A stretch of DNA of 64,000 nt from Pseudacidovorax sp. NFM-22 (lineage in GTDB: Bacteria > Pseudomonadota > Gammaproteobacteria > Burkholderiales > Burkholderiaceae_C). The DNA lies in the NCBI RefSeq assembly GCF_021401245.1, contig NZ_JACBFY010000001.1, positions 372,001 through 436,000 of the forward strand, read 5' to 3'. The position numbers and the translations under genes were made by a program. The notes under the pieces were generated by a model that was given only the letters and a program-made list of their open reading frames with translations, was not told the DNA's origin and searched no databases. This document shows positions 53,708-61,585 of this stretch, one piece after another. Position 1 is the stretch's first letter; each line of letters opens with the position of its first letter.

Positions 53708-55729
53708 TCAGCCGGGGGGCTGCGTCAGGTCATCGAGCGCCTGCTCGAAGTCGGCCTCGGCCGCCAGCCGACGCATCGGCGGAAGCGCGGCGAGCAGCCG
53801 GCGGCCATAGCCCATGGACACCAGGCGCGTGTCGCACACCACCAGCACGCCACGGTCGCTTTCGCGCCGGATGAGCCGGCCCGCTCCCTGCTTGAGCGCC
53901 ACGGCCGCCTCGGGGATGGAGTAGTCGCCGAAGCCGCTGCGGCCCTGCGCCTCCAGCCGGCGCGTACGCGCCTCCACCAGCGGATCGCCGGGCGGCGGGA
54001 AGGGCAGCTTGTCGATCACCACCAGTTGCAGCACATCGCCCGGCGCGTCGAAGCCTTCCCAGAAGGAGGCGGAGGCCACCAGCACGCAACCGGCCGCGCC
54101 CGCGTCGGCGCCCGCGCGGAAGCGCTCCATCAGCACGCGCTTGGGCCACTCGCCCTGCACCAGCACATCGACGTCGCTGCCGGCGGCGCGCAGGCGTTCG
54201 CGCAGGCCGTCGCCGATGCTGCGCAGCGCGCGCAGCGTGGTCGTCAGCACCAGCGTGCGGCCACCCAGCCGCAGCGCGCCCTTGGCCGCCAGCGCCGCCA
54301 CGGCGTCCGGATGGCCCGCATCGGCCGGCCGCGGAAACTGCCGCGGCACATAGAGCGCGGCCTGCTGCGCATAGTCGAAGGGGCTGGCCACGCGCAGCAC
54401 CTGCGCTTCGTCCAGGCCGCACGGCTCGGTGAACCAGCGCAGTTGCGGGTCGTCGCCCAGCGTGGCCGAGGTGAAGATCCAGGCACGGCTGCGCGACTCG
54501 CCGCCCTGCTCCTGCGGGGCCGGCGCCGGGCGGTCGGCCTTGAGCACGCGTTTGCGCACCGCATCGGCGATGTCCAGCGGTGACTGCACGAGTCGCAGCT
54601 GGGTGCCGATGTCCACCCAGCGCACCGCATCGGGCGGGCAAGGCTCGGTCAACAGGCCGGCCCGCTCGACCAGCAGGCCGGCACGCTCGGCCAGGCGGAC
54701 GAAGTCGGGGGAAAGCTCGCTGACCGTGTCCAGCGCGACAGCGGCGTCTTCCGCGGCGCGCCGCAGGGTGTCCAGGCCAGCCTGCCACTGGGTGGCGCCG
54801 ATGCCTTCGGGGGCGGCGCCGTTCCAGCGCAGCTTGGCGCCAGGCCAGCCCTTGCCGGCCACCATGCGCAGTTCGCGGGCCGCGTGCTCCAGCTTGCCGG
54901 CCACGTCCTGCCAGTCGGCCAGACCGCGGGCCTGCTGCAACCCGGCGGCGAGCAGGTCGCGCGCAAAGTCCAGCACCTGCCCGGTACCCAGCTGCAGGCC
55001 CAGGAACTGCACGCCCGTCTCGTTGAGTTGGTGCGCCTCGTCGAAGATCACCACGCGCACGCTGGGCAGCAGCTCGGCCATGCCCGACTCGCGCACCGCC
55101 AGGTCGGCGAAGAACAGGTGATGGTTGATGACCACCACGTCCGCCGCCAGCGCCTCGCGCCGGGCCAGGTTGACGTGGCAGGCCTTGAACTGCGGGCACT
55201 GCTGGCCCAGGCAGTTGTCGCGGGTGGAGGTGACCAGCGGAATGACCGGCGAGCGCTCGTCCAGGCCCGGCAGTTCGGCCAGGTCGCCGGTGCGCGTGGT
55301 GAGCGCCCAGCGCTCGACCTTGGCCAGCGCATGGGCCACGCCCCGCTCGCCGCCGGCGTCATGCCGGGCCTGGCCCATGCGGTGCAGACAGAGGTAGCTG
55401 CCCCGGCCCTTGAGCAAGGCGGTGCGCAGCGGCAGGTTGAGCGCCTCCAGCAGGCGAGGCAGGTCGCGCCCGAAGAGCTGGTCCTGCAGGGCCTTGGTGG
55501 CGGTCGACAGCAGCACCCGCTCGCCGCTCAGCAAGGCCGGCACGAGGTACGAGAAGGTCTTGCCCACGCCCGTGCCCGCCTCCACCACCAGTTGCCCCCC
55601 TTCGGCCACGGTGTGGGCGATGGCAAGCGCCATCTGCGTCTGGCCGTCGCGCACCCGGAACTGGTCCGCCGCCTGCGACAAGGCCCCGCCGTCGGCGAAG
55701 ACATCCATCACCTCGTCAGCGAGCGCCAT
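53708..55729 (-). CDS. DinG/YoaA-family ATP-dependent DNA helicase (XPD-like, Fe-S)
   Basis: A 673-residue superfamily 2 helicase. Q-motif-like FRVRDGQTQMALAIAHTVAE, Walker A VVEAGTGVGKTFSYLVPALL, four probable Fe-S cysteines (C in GSYLCLHR, then DNCLGQQCPQFKAC), Walker B with VVIFDEAHQLNETG, motif III-like FTSATLGDD, and motif VI ALKQGAGRLIRRESDRGVL. Lacking an exonuclease domain, it resembles E. coli YoaA (5'-3' unwinding in replication repair, working with HolC). ATG 55729 overlaps no gene. Its own terminator follows; the PP2C gene is divergent. Confidence 0.94.
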   Translation of the reverse strand: MALADEVMDVFADGGALSQAADQFRVRDGQTQMALAIAHTVAEGGQLVVEAGTGVGKTFSYLVPALLSGERVLLSTATKALQDQLFGRDLPRLLEALNLPLRTALLKGRGSYLCLHRMGQARHDAGGERGVAHALAKVERWALTTRTGDLAELPGLDERSPVIPLVTSTRDNCLGQQCPQFKACHVNLARREALAADVVVINHHLFFADLAVRESGMAELLPSVRVVIFDEAHQLNETGVQFLGLQLGTGQVLDFARDLLAAGLQQARGLADWQDVAGKLEHAARELRMVAGKGWPGAKLRWNGAAPEGIGATQWQAGLDTLRRAAEDAAVALDTVSELSPDFVRLAERAGLLVERAGLLTEPCPPDAVRWVDIGTQLRLVQSPLDIADAVRKRVLKADRPAPAPQEQGGESRSRAWIFTSATLGDDPQLRWFTEPCGLDEAQVLRVASPFDYAQQAALYVPRQFPRPADAGHPDAVAALAAKGALRLGGRTLVLTTTLRALRSIGDGLRERLRAAGSDVDVLVQGEWPKRVLMERFRAGADAGAAGCVLVASASFWEGFDAPGDVLQLVVIDKLPFPPPGDPLVEARTRRLEAQGRSGFGDYSIPEAAVALKQGAGRLIRRESDRGVLVVCDTRLVSMGYGRRLLAALPPMRRLAAEADFEQALDDLTQPPG

Positions 55730-55814
55730 CTAGCCCTTCCTCCCGGTCGACGGGGGCCTGGGCGTCGCTCCTGGCAGACACAAGCTTTCGACAAAGGAGA
55801 AACTGTGAATTGTG

Positions 55815-55844
55815 TTTAACGGTGTCACTGGATCGCTCGATAAT
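55815..55844 (+). promoter_or_regulatory. Candidate promoter of the PP2C gene
   Basis: TTTAAC (55815-55820) and GATAAT (55839-55844) with 18 bp between resemble a sigma-70 promoter 60-85 bp before the PP2C start, in the A/T-richest part of the divergent gap. Weak -35 match. Confidence 0.35.
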
Positions 55845-55901
55845 GGGTGTCAGACAGCCACATAGCCTTCTCGTTGGCGCGCCGCGGCGCCGACCGCGCC
55901 A

Positions 55902-56729
55902 ATGCCTCACACCGGTTTCCGATTGTCCGCTGCCACGGGTCTCCACCAGGGAGACCGGCCTTACCAACAGGATCAGGTCGCCCTGATCGGGCATCCCCAG
56001 CGCCCGGGCTGCCTCCTCGCGGTGGTCGCCGACGGCATGGGCGGCCGTAGCGGCGGCCGCAAGGCATCGGAGCAGGTCATCATGACCGCGCAGCAGCTGT
56101 TCGCCCGCTATGCACCGGGCACGGACGATCCGGACCGGCTGCTGCGCCAGCTGGTCGACGAAGCCCACACCGTGATCCGGCTGACCGCCCTGTCGAGCGA
56201 ACAGGAGCCGCACAGCACCGTGGCGGCCTTCCTGCTCGACCCCGATGGCCGGGGCGCCTGGATCCACGCCGGCGATTCGCGCATCTACCTGTTCCGCCGC
56301 GGCCGCCTGGTGCGCCGCACGCGCGACCATTCCTATGTCGAGGTGCTGGTGCAGCGCGGCGAGCTGGACGAGGACGAGGCCTTGCGCCATCCGAAGGCCA
56401 ACATCCTCGTGGGCTGCCTCGGCATGCAATCCACCCTGCCGCCGATGGACCTCGAGGCCATCGACGGCGTCCAGCCCGGCGATGCGTTGATGGCCTGCTC
56501 TGACGGGCTCTGGCACTACTTCACGCCCGAGGAGTTCGGAGCGGTCATCGCGCGATACCCGGCCCGCGCAGCGGCCGAGATGCTGGTGAACGAGGCGCGC
56601 CGCCGCGCCGGCGGGGCGGGCGACAACCTGTCGCTGATCCTGGTGAAGGTGGAGGAACTGCCCGGCAAGCCGGCCACGCCCTCCTCCGCCGCGCTCGACG
56701 CGTTCATGGACAGCAGCCCGCAGCGCTGA
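55902..56729 (+). CDS. PP2C-family serine/threonine protein phosphatase
   Basis: A 275-residue metal-dependent phosphatase, the stand-alone bacterial (PstP/Stp-like) form without membrane helices. The metal-binding acidic residues are in LLAVVADGMGGRSGGRKASE, AWIHAGDSRIYLFRRG, ALMACSDGLWHYF and GGAGDNLSLILVK. The first motif, normally R-x-x-NED, reads GDRPYQQDQVAL (Gln for Asn). The C-terminal 25 residues are a Ser/Pro-rich tail. No partner Ser/Thr kinase lies in this window. Expressed on its own, divergent from the DinG/YoaA helicase gene. Confidence 0.92.
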   Translation: MPHTGFRLSAATGLHQGDRPYQQDQVALIGHPQRPGCLLAVVADGMGGRSGGRKASEQVIMTAQQLFARYAPGTDDPDRLLRQLVDEAHTVIRLTALSSEQEPHSTVAAFLLDPDGRGAWIHAGDSRIYLFRRGRLVRRTRDHSYVEVLVQRGELDEDEALRHPKANILVGCLGMQSTLPPMDLEAIDGVQPGDALMACSDGLWHYFTPEEFGAVIARYPARAAAEMLVNEARRRAGGAGDNLSLILVKVEELPGKPATPSSAALDAFMDSSPQR

Positions 56730-56848
56730 GGGCGGCCGCCGATACGGCGGCTTCAGCCGCTCGCCGCCAAACTGGCGGCTCGCCCTGGGACCTGGTGGCT
56801 TTGCCTCCTGGGCAGGCGCACCCACATCACGCCCGCGCCAGCGCGGAT

Positions 56849-57520
56849 TCAGGGCTTGACCGCCGGATCCGGCAGCGGCGCCGCCGGCGGCTTGGGGCGC
56901 TCGGCATTGCGGCGCTGGGCGTCTGTGCGGCGCTGCTCGGCGTCGACCTGCCGACGCTCGTAACGTTCGCGCTCCGCGGCATCCTGGGTGCGCCGCTGGG
57001 CCCGCTCGGCCGCCTTCTCGGCCTGTGCCTTCTGCCGGTCCTCGAACTGCTGCCGGCGCTGCGACGCCTGCGCGGCGGTGGCGGCCCGGCTGGCTGCATG
57101 GTCGGCGTTGCGCTGCTCGCGGTCCTGCTGAGCCTGCCGGTTCCGGTCGCGTTCCTGGGGCAGGTCGCGCGCAGGCGGGTTGGCCTGTTTGTCCTGGATG
57201 CGGCGCAGGGCGTCTTCGCCTCGTTGGCGGCGCTCCGCATCATTGAGCACGGCTTCACGCCGCTTGAGCCCATCCAGCGTCTCGCGGTGCAGACGGCTCT
57301 CGGCATTGAGGCAGTCATCGACGGCGAAGCGCTGGTAGCACTGGGCCCGGCGGGCCGAGTAGCGCAGCTCTTCGGCCTTGCGCTCGACGCCGATGCGCTC
57401 GCGTTCGTCGGCCGCCTGTGCCGAGCCGGGCTTGGCCGGCGGCACCGCGGATTGGGCCAGCACGGCGCCCGCCGGCACGGCAACCAGCATCAACGCGACA
57501 AGGCGAAGGGAAAAGCTCAT
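56849..57520 (-). CDS. Unknown secreted, highly charged coiled protein downstream of zapE
   Basis: A 223-residue protein with a cleavable signal peptide (SLRLVALMLVAVPAGAVLAQ) and two cysteines soon after (AQCYQRFAVDDCLNAESRLH), which look set to form a disulfide. The rest is very rich in Arg, Glu, Gln and Ala, probably a long helix, ending in a Pro-rich tail. I do not recognise a family with confidence; related betaproteobacterial genes often follow zapE. The ATG overlaps the zapE stop as ATGA, so translation is coupled. Location should be periplasm or envelope. Function unknown. Confidence 0.8.
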   Translation of the reverse strand: MSFSLRLVALMLVAVPAGAVLAQSAVPPAKPGSAQAADERERIGVERKAEELRYSARRAQCYQRFAVDDCLNAESRLHRETLDGLKRREAVLNDAERRQRGEDALRRIQDKQANPPARDLPQERDRNRQAQQDREQRNADHAASRAATAAQASQRRQQFEDRQKAQAEKAAERAQRRTQDAAERERYERRQVDAEQRRTDAQRRNAERPKPPAAPLPDPAVKP

Positions 57521-58623
57521 GTAAGGCGGGTGTCCACGGTACGGCGCTCCAGCGCCAGGAACTCGGCCGACTGCATTTCGTTCAGTCGCGAGACGGTGCG
57601 TGGAAACTCGTGCGCCAGCGGCCCTTCGGTGTAGAGCTGCTCCGGCGGCACCGCAGCCGAGAGCACGAGCTTCACCCGTCGATCGTAGAACACGTCCACC
57701 AGCCAGGTGAACCGGCGCGCTTCCGAGGCCATGCGCACCGGCATCTCGGGCACGTCGGACAGCAGCACGGTGTGGAACTGGCTGGCAATCTCCAGGTAGT
57801 CGTTCATCGAGCGCGGGCCGCCGCACAGCGTGCGGAAGTCGAACCACACCACGCCGCCGGCACGACGCCGGGCGCGGATCTCGCGCTGCTCGATGTTGAG
57901 CACCGGGTTGTCGTCGCCCTTCTCCGCCAGCTTGTCGAAGATCTTGCGCAACTCCTTCTCGGAGCCGCTGTCGTTGGGCGTGATGTACAGGCGCACCTGC
58001 TCCAGCGTACGGCGCCGGTAGTCGGTGCCGTTGTCCACGTTGATGACCTCCAGCCGGGCGTTGAGCAGGTCGATGGCCGGCAGGATGCGGTCGCGGTGCA
58101 GCCCGTCCGGATAAAGGTCGTCGGGCTTGAAATTGGAGGTGGTCACGAAGCCCACCCCGTTGTCGAACATGGCCACCAGCAGCCGATGCAGGATCATCGC
58201 GTCGGTGATGTCGGCGACGTGGAACTCGTCGAAGCAGATCAGCTTGAAGCGCTTGGCGATGCGCTTGCCCAGCTCGTCGAGCGGGTTCTGGATGCCCTGC
58301 AGGTCCGCCAGTTCGCGGTGCACCTCGCGCATGAACTCATGGAAGTGCAGGCGCGTCTTGCGGTTGATGGGCACCGCATTGAAGAAGCAGTCCATCAGGA
58401 AGCTCTTGCCGCGCCCGACGCCGCCATACATGTAGACACCGCGCGGCACGGCCGGGCGGTGGATCAGCTTCTTGAAGGCGTTGGAACGCTGGGCCTTGTA
58501 CTCGGCCCACTCGCGGGCGCAGCGGTCCAGCGCGTCGACCGCGCGCAGTTGCGCGGGATCGGCGGTGTAGCCGCGGCCCTTGAGTTCGGCCTCGTAGGCC
58601 TCCTTGACGGACGGGAGCGCCAA
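57517..58623 (-). CDS. zapE: Cell division protein ZapE (AFG1-like ATPase)
   Basis: A 368-residue AAA-type P-loop ATPase that in E. coli acts on FtsZ at the constricting ring. Walker A GVYMYGGVGRGKSFLMDCFF, Walker B KLICFDEFHVADITDAMILH, and VTTSNFKPDDLYPDGLHRDR follow the family pattern; length is normal. It begins right after the lpd stop (two bases apart), in the common beta-proteobacterial order odhA-odhB-lpd-zapE, and so probably shares the metabolic operon's transcript. Its stop overlaps the start of the charged secreted protein gene. Confidence 0.95.
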   Translation of the reverse strand: MALPSVKEAYEAELKGRGYTADPAQLRAVDALDRCAREWAEYKAQRSNAFKKLIHRPAVPRGVYMYGGVGRGKSFLMDCFFNAVPINRKTRLHFHEFMREVHRELADLQGIQNPLDELGKRIAKRFKLICFDEFHVADITDAMILHRLLVAMFDNGVGFVTTSNFKPDDLYPDGLHRDRILPAIDLLNARLEVINVDNGTDYRRRTLEQVRLYITPNDSGSEKELRKIFDKLAEKGDDNPVLNIEQREIRARRRAGGVVWFDFRTLCGGPRSMNDYLEIASQFHTVLLSDVPEMPVRMASEARRFTWLVDVFYDRRVKLVLSAAVPPEQLYTEGPLAHEFPRTVSRLNEMQSAEFLALERRTVDTRLT

Positions 58624-58624
58624 C

Positions 58625-60052
58625 TCAGAAGTTCAGCGTGCGCTTGTCGACGGCCAGCGCGGCTTCCTTGGTCGCTTCGGACAGCGACGGGTGCGCGTGG
58701 CAGATGCGGGCGATGTCCTCGGCCGAGGCCTTGAACTCCATCGCGACGACCGCTTCGGAGATCAGCTCGCTGGCCATCGGGCCCACGATGTGGACGCCGA
58801 GGATCTCGTCGGTCGTGGCGTCGGCCAGGAACTTGACCATGCCCGTGGTGTCGCCCAGCGCGCGTGCCCGGCCGTTGGCCAGGAAGGGGAAGGTGCCGGC
58901 CTTGTACTTGACGCCATCGGCCTTGAGTTGCTGCTCGGTGCGGCCGACCCACGCGATCTCGGGGCTGGTGTAGATCACCCAGGGGATGGTGTTGAAGTTG
59001 ACGTGCCCGTGCTGGCCGGCGATGCGCTCGGCCACGGCCACACCCTCTTCTTCCGCCTTGTGCGCCAGCATCGGGCCGCGCACCACGTCGCCCACGGCCC
59101 ACACGTTGGGCAGGCTGGTCTTGCACTCGTCGTCCACCACGATGGCGCCGCGGTCGTCCAGCTTCAGGCCGACGGCCTCGGCATTCAGGCCGATGGTGTT
59201 GGGCACGCGGCCGATGGAGACGATCAGCTTGTCGGCTTCCAGCTTCTTGGCTTCGCCCTTGGCATCGGTGTAGTCGATGGTGACGCCGGCGTTGGTCTTG
59301 GCGACCTCGCCCACCTTCACGCCCAGCTCGACCTTCAGGCCCTGCTTGTCGAAGGCCTTCTTGGCTTCCTTGGCGATCTGCTCGTCCACGGCGCCCAGGA
59401 AGGTCGGCAGACCTTCAAGAATCGTGACGTCCGCGCCCAGGCGGCGCCACACCGAACCCATTTCCAGGCCGATCACGCCGGAGCCGATCAGCGCCAGCTT
59501 CTTGGGCACGGCACCAACGCGCAGCGCGCCGTCGTTGGAGAGCACGGTCTCTTCGTCGAAGGGCACGCCGGGCAGCTGGCGGGCATTGGAGCCCGTGGCC
59601 ACGATGATGTGCTTGCCGACCAGGGTCTCTTCAGCGGCGCCGGCGACCTTGATCTCGTAACCGCCCTCGGCTGCCTTCACGAAGGAGCCGCGGCCATGGA
59701 AGAAGCTGACCTTGTTCTTCTTGAACAGGTACAGGATGCCGTCGTTGTTCTGCTTCACCACGCCGTCCTTGCGGGCCAGCATCTTGGCCACGTCCATCTT
59801 GACGTCGGAGGCCGTGATGCCGTGCTCGGCGAAGTGCTTGTTGGCGTGCTCGAAATGCTCGGACGACTGCAGCAGTGCCTTGGAGGGAATGCAGCCCACG
59901 TTGGTGCAGGTGCCGCCCGGGGCCGGGCCGCCCTTGCCGTTCTTCCACTCGTCGATGCAGGCGGTGTTGAAGCCCAGCTGGGCCGCGCGGATGGCAGCGA
60001 TGTAGCCGCCGGGGCCACCGCCAATGACGATGACGTCGAATTGCTTGGACAT
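58625..60052 (-). CDS. lpd: Dihydrolipoyl dehydrogenase (E3) of the 2-oxoglutarate dehydrogenase complex
   Basis: A 475-residue FAD/NAD disulfide oxidoreductase that reoxidises dihydrolipoamide. FAD loop [20 protein letters not shown], redox pair [19 protein letters not shown] loop [23 protein letters not shown] site [20 protein letters not shown], and the C-terminal His-Glu pair in CHAHPSLSE are all present. The start at 60052 ([13 protein letters not shown]) is clear by family fit. It probably serves gcvTHP as well as the 2-oxoglutarate complex. A 160-bp gap with a GC-rich repeat separates it from odhB. Confidence 0.97.
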   Translation of the reverse strand: MSKQFDVIVIGGGPGGYIAAIRAAQLGFNTACIDEWKNGKGGPAPGGTCTNVGCIPSKALLQSSEHFEHANKHFAEHGITASDVKMDVAKMLARKDGVVKQNNDGILYLFKKNKVSFFHGRGSFVKAAEGGYEIKVAGAAEETLVGKHIIVATGSNARQLPGVPFDEETVLSNDGALRVGAVPKKLALIGSGVIGLEMGSVWRRLGADVTILEGLPTFLGAVDEQIAKEAKKAFDKQGLKVELGVKVGEVAKTNAGVTIDYTDAKGEAKKLEADKLIVSIGRVPNTIGLNAEAVGLKLDDRGAIVVDDECKTSLPNVWAVGDVVRGPMLAHKAEEEGVAVAERIAGQHGHVNFNTIPWVIYTSPEIAWVGRTEQQLKADGVKYKAGTFPFLANGRARALGDTTGMVKFLADATTDEILGVHIVGPMASELISEAVVAMEFKASAEDIARICHAHPSLSEATKEAALAVDKRTLNF

Positions 60053-60128
60053 GATTTTTTGCTTGAGTCGGCTCACCACGAGGCTGGCATGCAAAGGCAA
60101 GCGCAGCGAAGCCCGTTCACGTGCACCC

Positions 60129-60197
60129 GCGGAACCGGCTTTGCCGGGCCGCCGGGTGCGCCCCCTCAAGGGGGGATTCGGCTACACGCAGTGAGCA
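60129..60197. repeat. GC-rich intergenic repeat typical of Comamonadaceae, between odhB and lpd
   Basis: The stretch GGCTTTGCCGGGCCGCC, then GGTGCGCCCCCTCAAGGGGG, then ATTCGGC...ACGCAGTGAGC has internal inverted repeats (CCCCCT/AGGGGG). I recall very similar sequences in many intergenic regions of this family, often between operon genes; the family attribution comes from memory and could not be checked here. Confidence 0.5.
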
Positions 60198-60212
60198 AGA
60201 AACGGGGGTGGA

Positions 60213-61478
60213 TCAAATATCGAACAGCAGGCGCGAGGGATCTTCCAGCGCTTCCTTCATCGCCACCAGGCCCAGCACGGCTTCGCGGCCGTCGATGATG
60301 CGGTGGTCGTAGCTCATCGCCAGGTAGTTCATCGGACGCACCACGATCTGGCCGTTCTCGACCACGGCACGGTCCTTGGTCGCATGCACGCCCAGGATGG
60401 CCGACTGGGGCGGGTTGATGATGGGCGTCGACAGCATGGAGCCGAAGGTGCCGCCGTTGGAGATGGAGAAGGTGCCGCCGGTCATCTCGTCGATGGACAG
60501 CTTGCCTTCCTGGGCCTTCTTGCCGAACTCGGCGATCTTCTTTTCGATGTCGGCAAAGCTCATCTGATCGGCGTTGCGCAGGATCGGCACCACCAGGCCG
60601 CGCGGCGAGCCGACGGCGATGCCGATGTCGAAGTAGCCGTGGTAGATGATGTCGTTGCCGTCGACCGAGGCGTTGAGCACCGGGTACTTCTTGAGGGCGT
60701 GCACGGCCGCCTTGACGAAGAAGCTCATGAAGCCCAGCTTGGTGCCGTGCTCCTTGGTGAAGGCGTCCTGGAACTTCTTGCGCAGATCCATCACCGGGGC
60801 CATGTTCACCTCGTTGAAGGTGGTCAGGATGGCGTTGGTGGACTGCGACTGCAGCAGGCGCTCGGCGATGCGGGCGCGCAGGCGGCTCATCGGCACGCGC
60901 TCTTCGGGGCGGTCGCCCAGGTTGGCGGCGGCGGGTGCGGCAACTTGCGGCAGCGAGGTCTTGGGCGCGCCGGTCGGGATCTGCACGGCGGGCGCCTTGG
61001 CGGCGGTGGCGCCACCGGCCACGGCCGACAGCACGTCGCCCTTGGTCACGCGGCCGTCCTTGCCGGAGCCAGCGACGTCGCTGGTCTTCAGGCCGTTGTC
61101 GGCCAGCAGCTTGGCGGCGGCGGGCATGGCCACGTCGGACTTGGCACCACCGGCGGCGGGGGCAGCAGCAGCCGGGGCCGATGCGGCGGGCGCAGCAGCG
61201 GCGGCAGCCGGTGCGGGGGCAGCGGCGCCGGCCTTGCCTTCGGTGTCGATCTTGGCGATCAGCTGGTCGGCGACGACGGTGGCACCGTCGGCCTGGACGA
61301 TCTCGGCCAGCACGCCGGACGCGGGCGCCGGCACTTCGAGCACGACCTTGTCGGTCTCGATCTCGATCAGGATTTCATCGGCCGTGACGGCTTCGCCGGC
61401 CTTCTTCTTCCACTGCAGCATCGTGGCTTCGGCCACGGACTCGGACAACTGGGGAACCTTGACTTCAACGATGGACAT
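60213..61478 (-). CDS. odhB: 2-oxoglutarate dehydrogenase E2, dihydrolipoyl succinyltransferase
   Basis: A 421-residue core subunit. N-terminal lipoyl domain (residues 1-77) with the acceptor lysine in [18 protein letters not shown] (K44), an Ala/Pro-rich linker (about 85-115), a peripheral-subunit-binding domain (about 117-155), and the catalytic domain with [20 protein letters not shown] and the catalytic His in [16 protein letters not shown] near the C-terminus. One lipoyl domain, as usual for OdhB. It starts 107 bp after the odhA stop in the odhA-odhB-lpd-zapE operon. Confidence 0.97.
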   Translation of the reverse strand: MSIVEVKVPQLSESVAEATMLQWKKKAGEAVTADEILIEIETDKVVLEVPAPASGVLAEIVQADGATVVADQLIAKIDTEGKAGAAAPAPAAAAAAPAASAPAAAAPAAGGAKSDVAMPAAAKLLADNGLKTSDVAGSGKDGRVTKGDVLSAVAGGATAAKAPAVQIPTGAPKTSLPQVAAPAAANLGDRPEERVPMSRLRARIAERLLQSQSTNAILTTFNEVNMAPVMDLRKKFQDAFTKEHGTKLGFMSFFVKAAVHALKKYPVLNASVDGNDIIYHGYFDIGIAVGSPRGLVVPILRNADQMSFADIEKKIAEFGKKAQEGKLSIDEMTGGTFSISNGGTFGSMLSTPIINPPQSAILGVHATKDRAVVENGQIVVRPMNYLAMSYDHRIIDGREAVLGLVAMKEALEDPSRLLFDI

Positions 61479-61585
61479 TTTTATGGACTCTGCTTATTCG
61501 AGGGAAACACGCCCACGAACGACAAAAAAATGGGGCGCGCAAGAACAGGAGGCCGGCGCAACGCACCGGCCTCCGTGGCGGGGAC

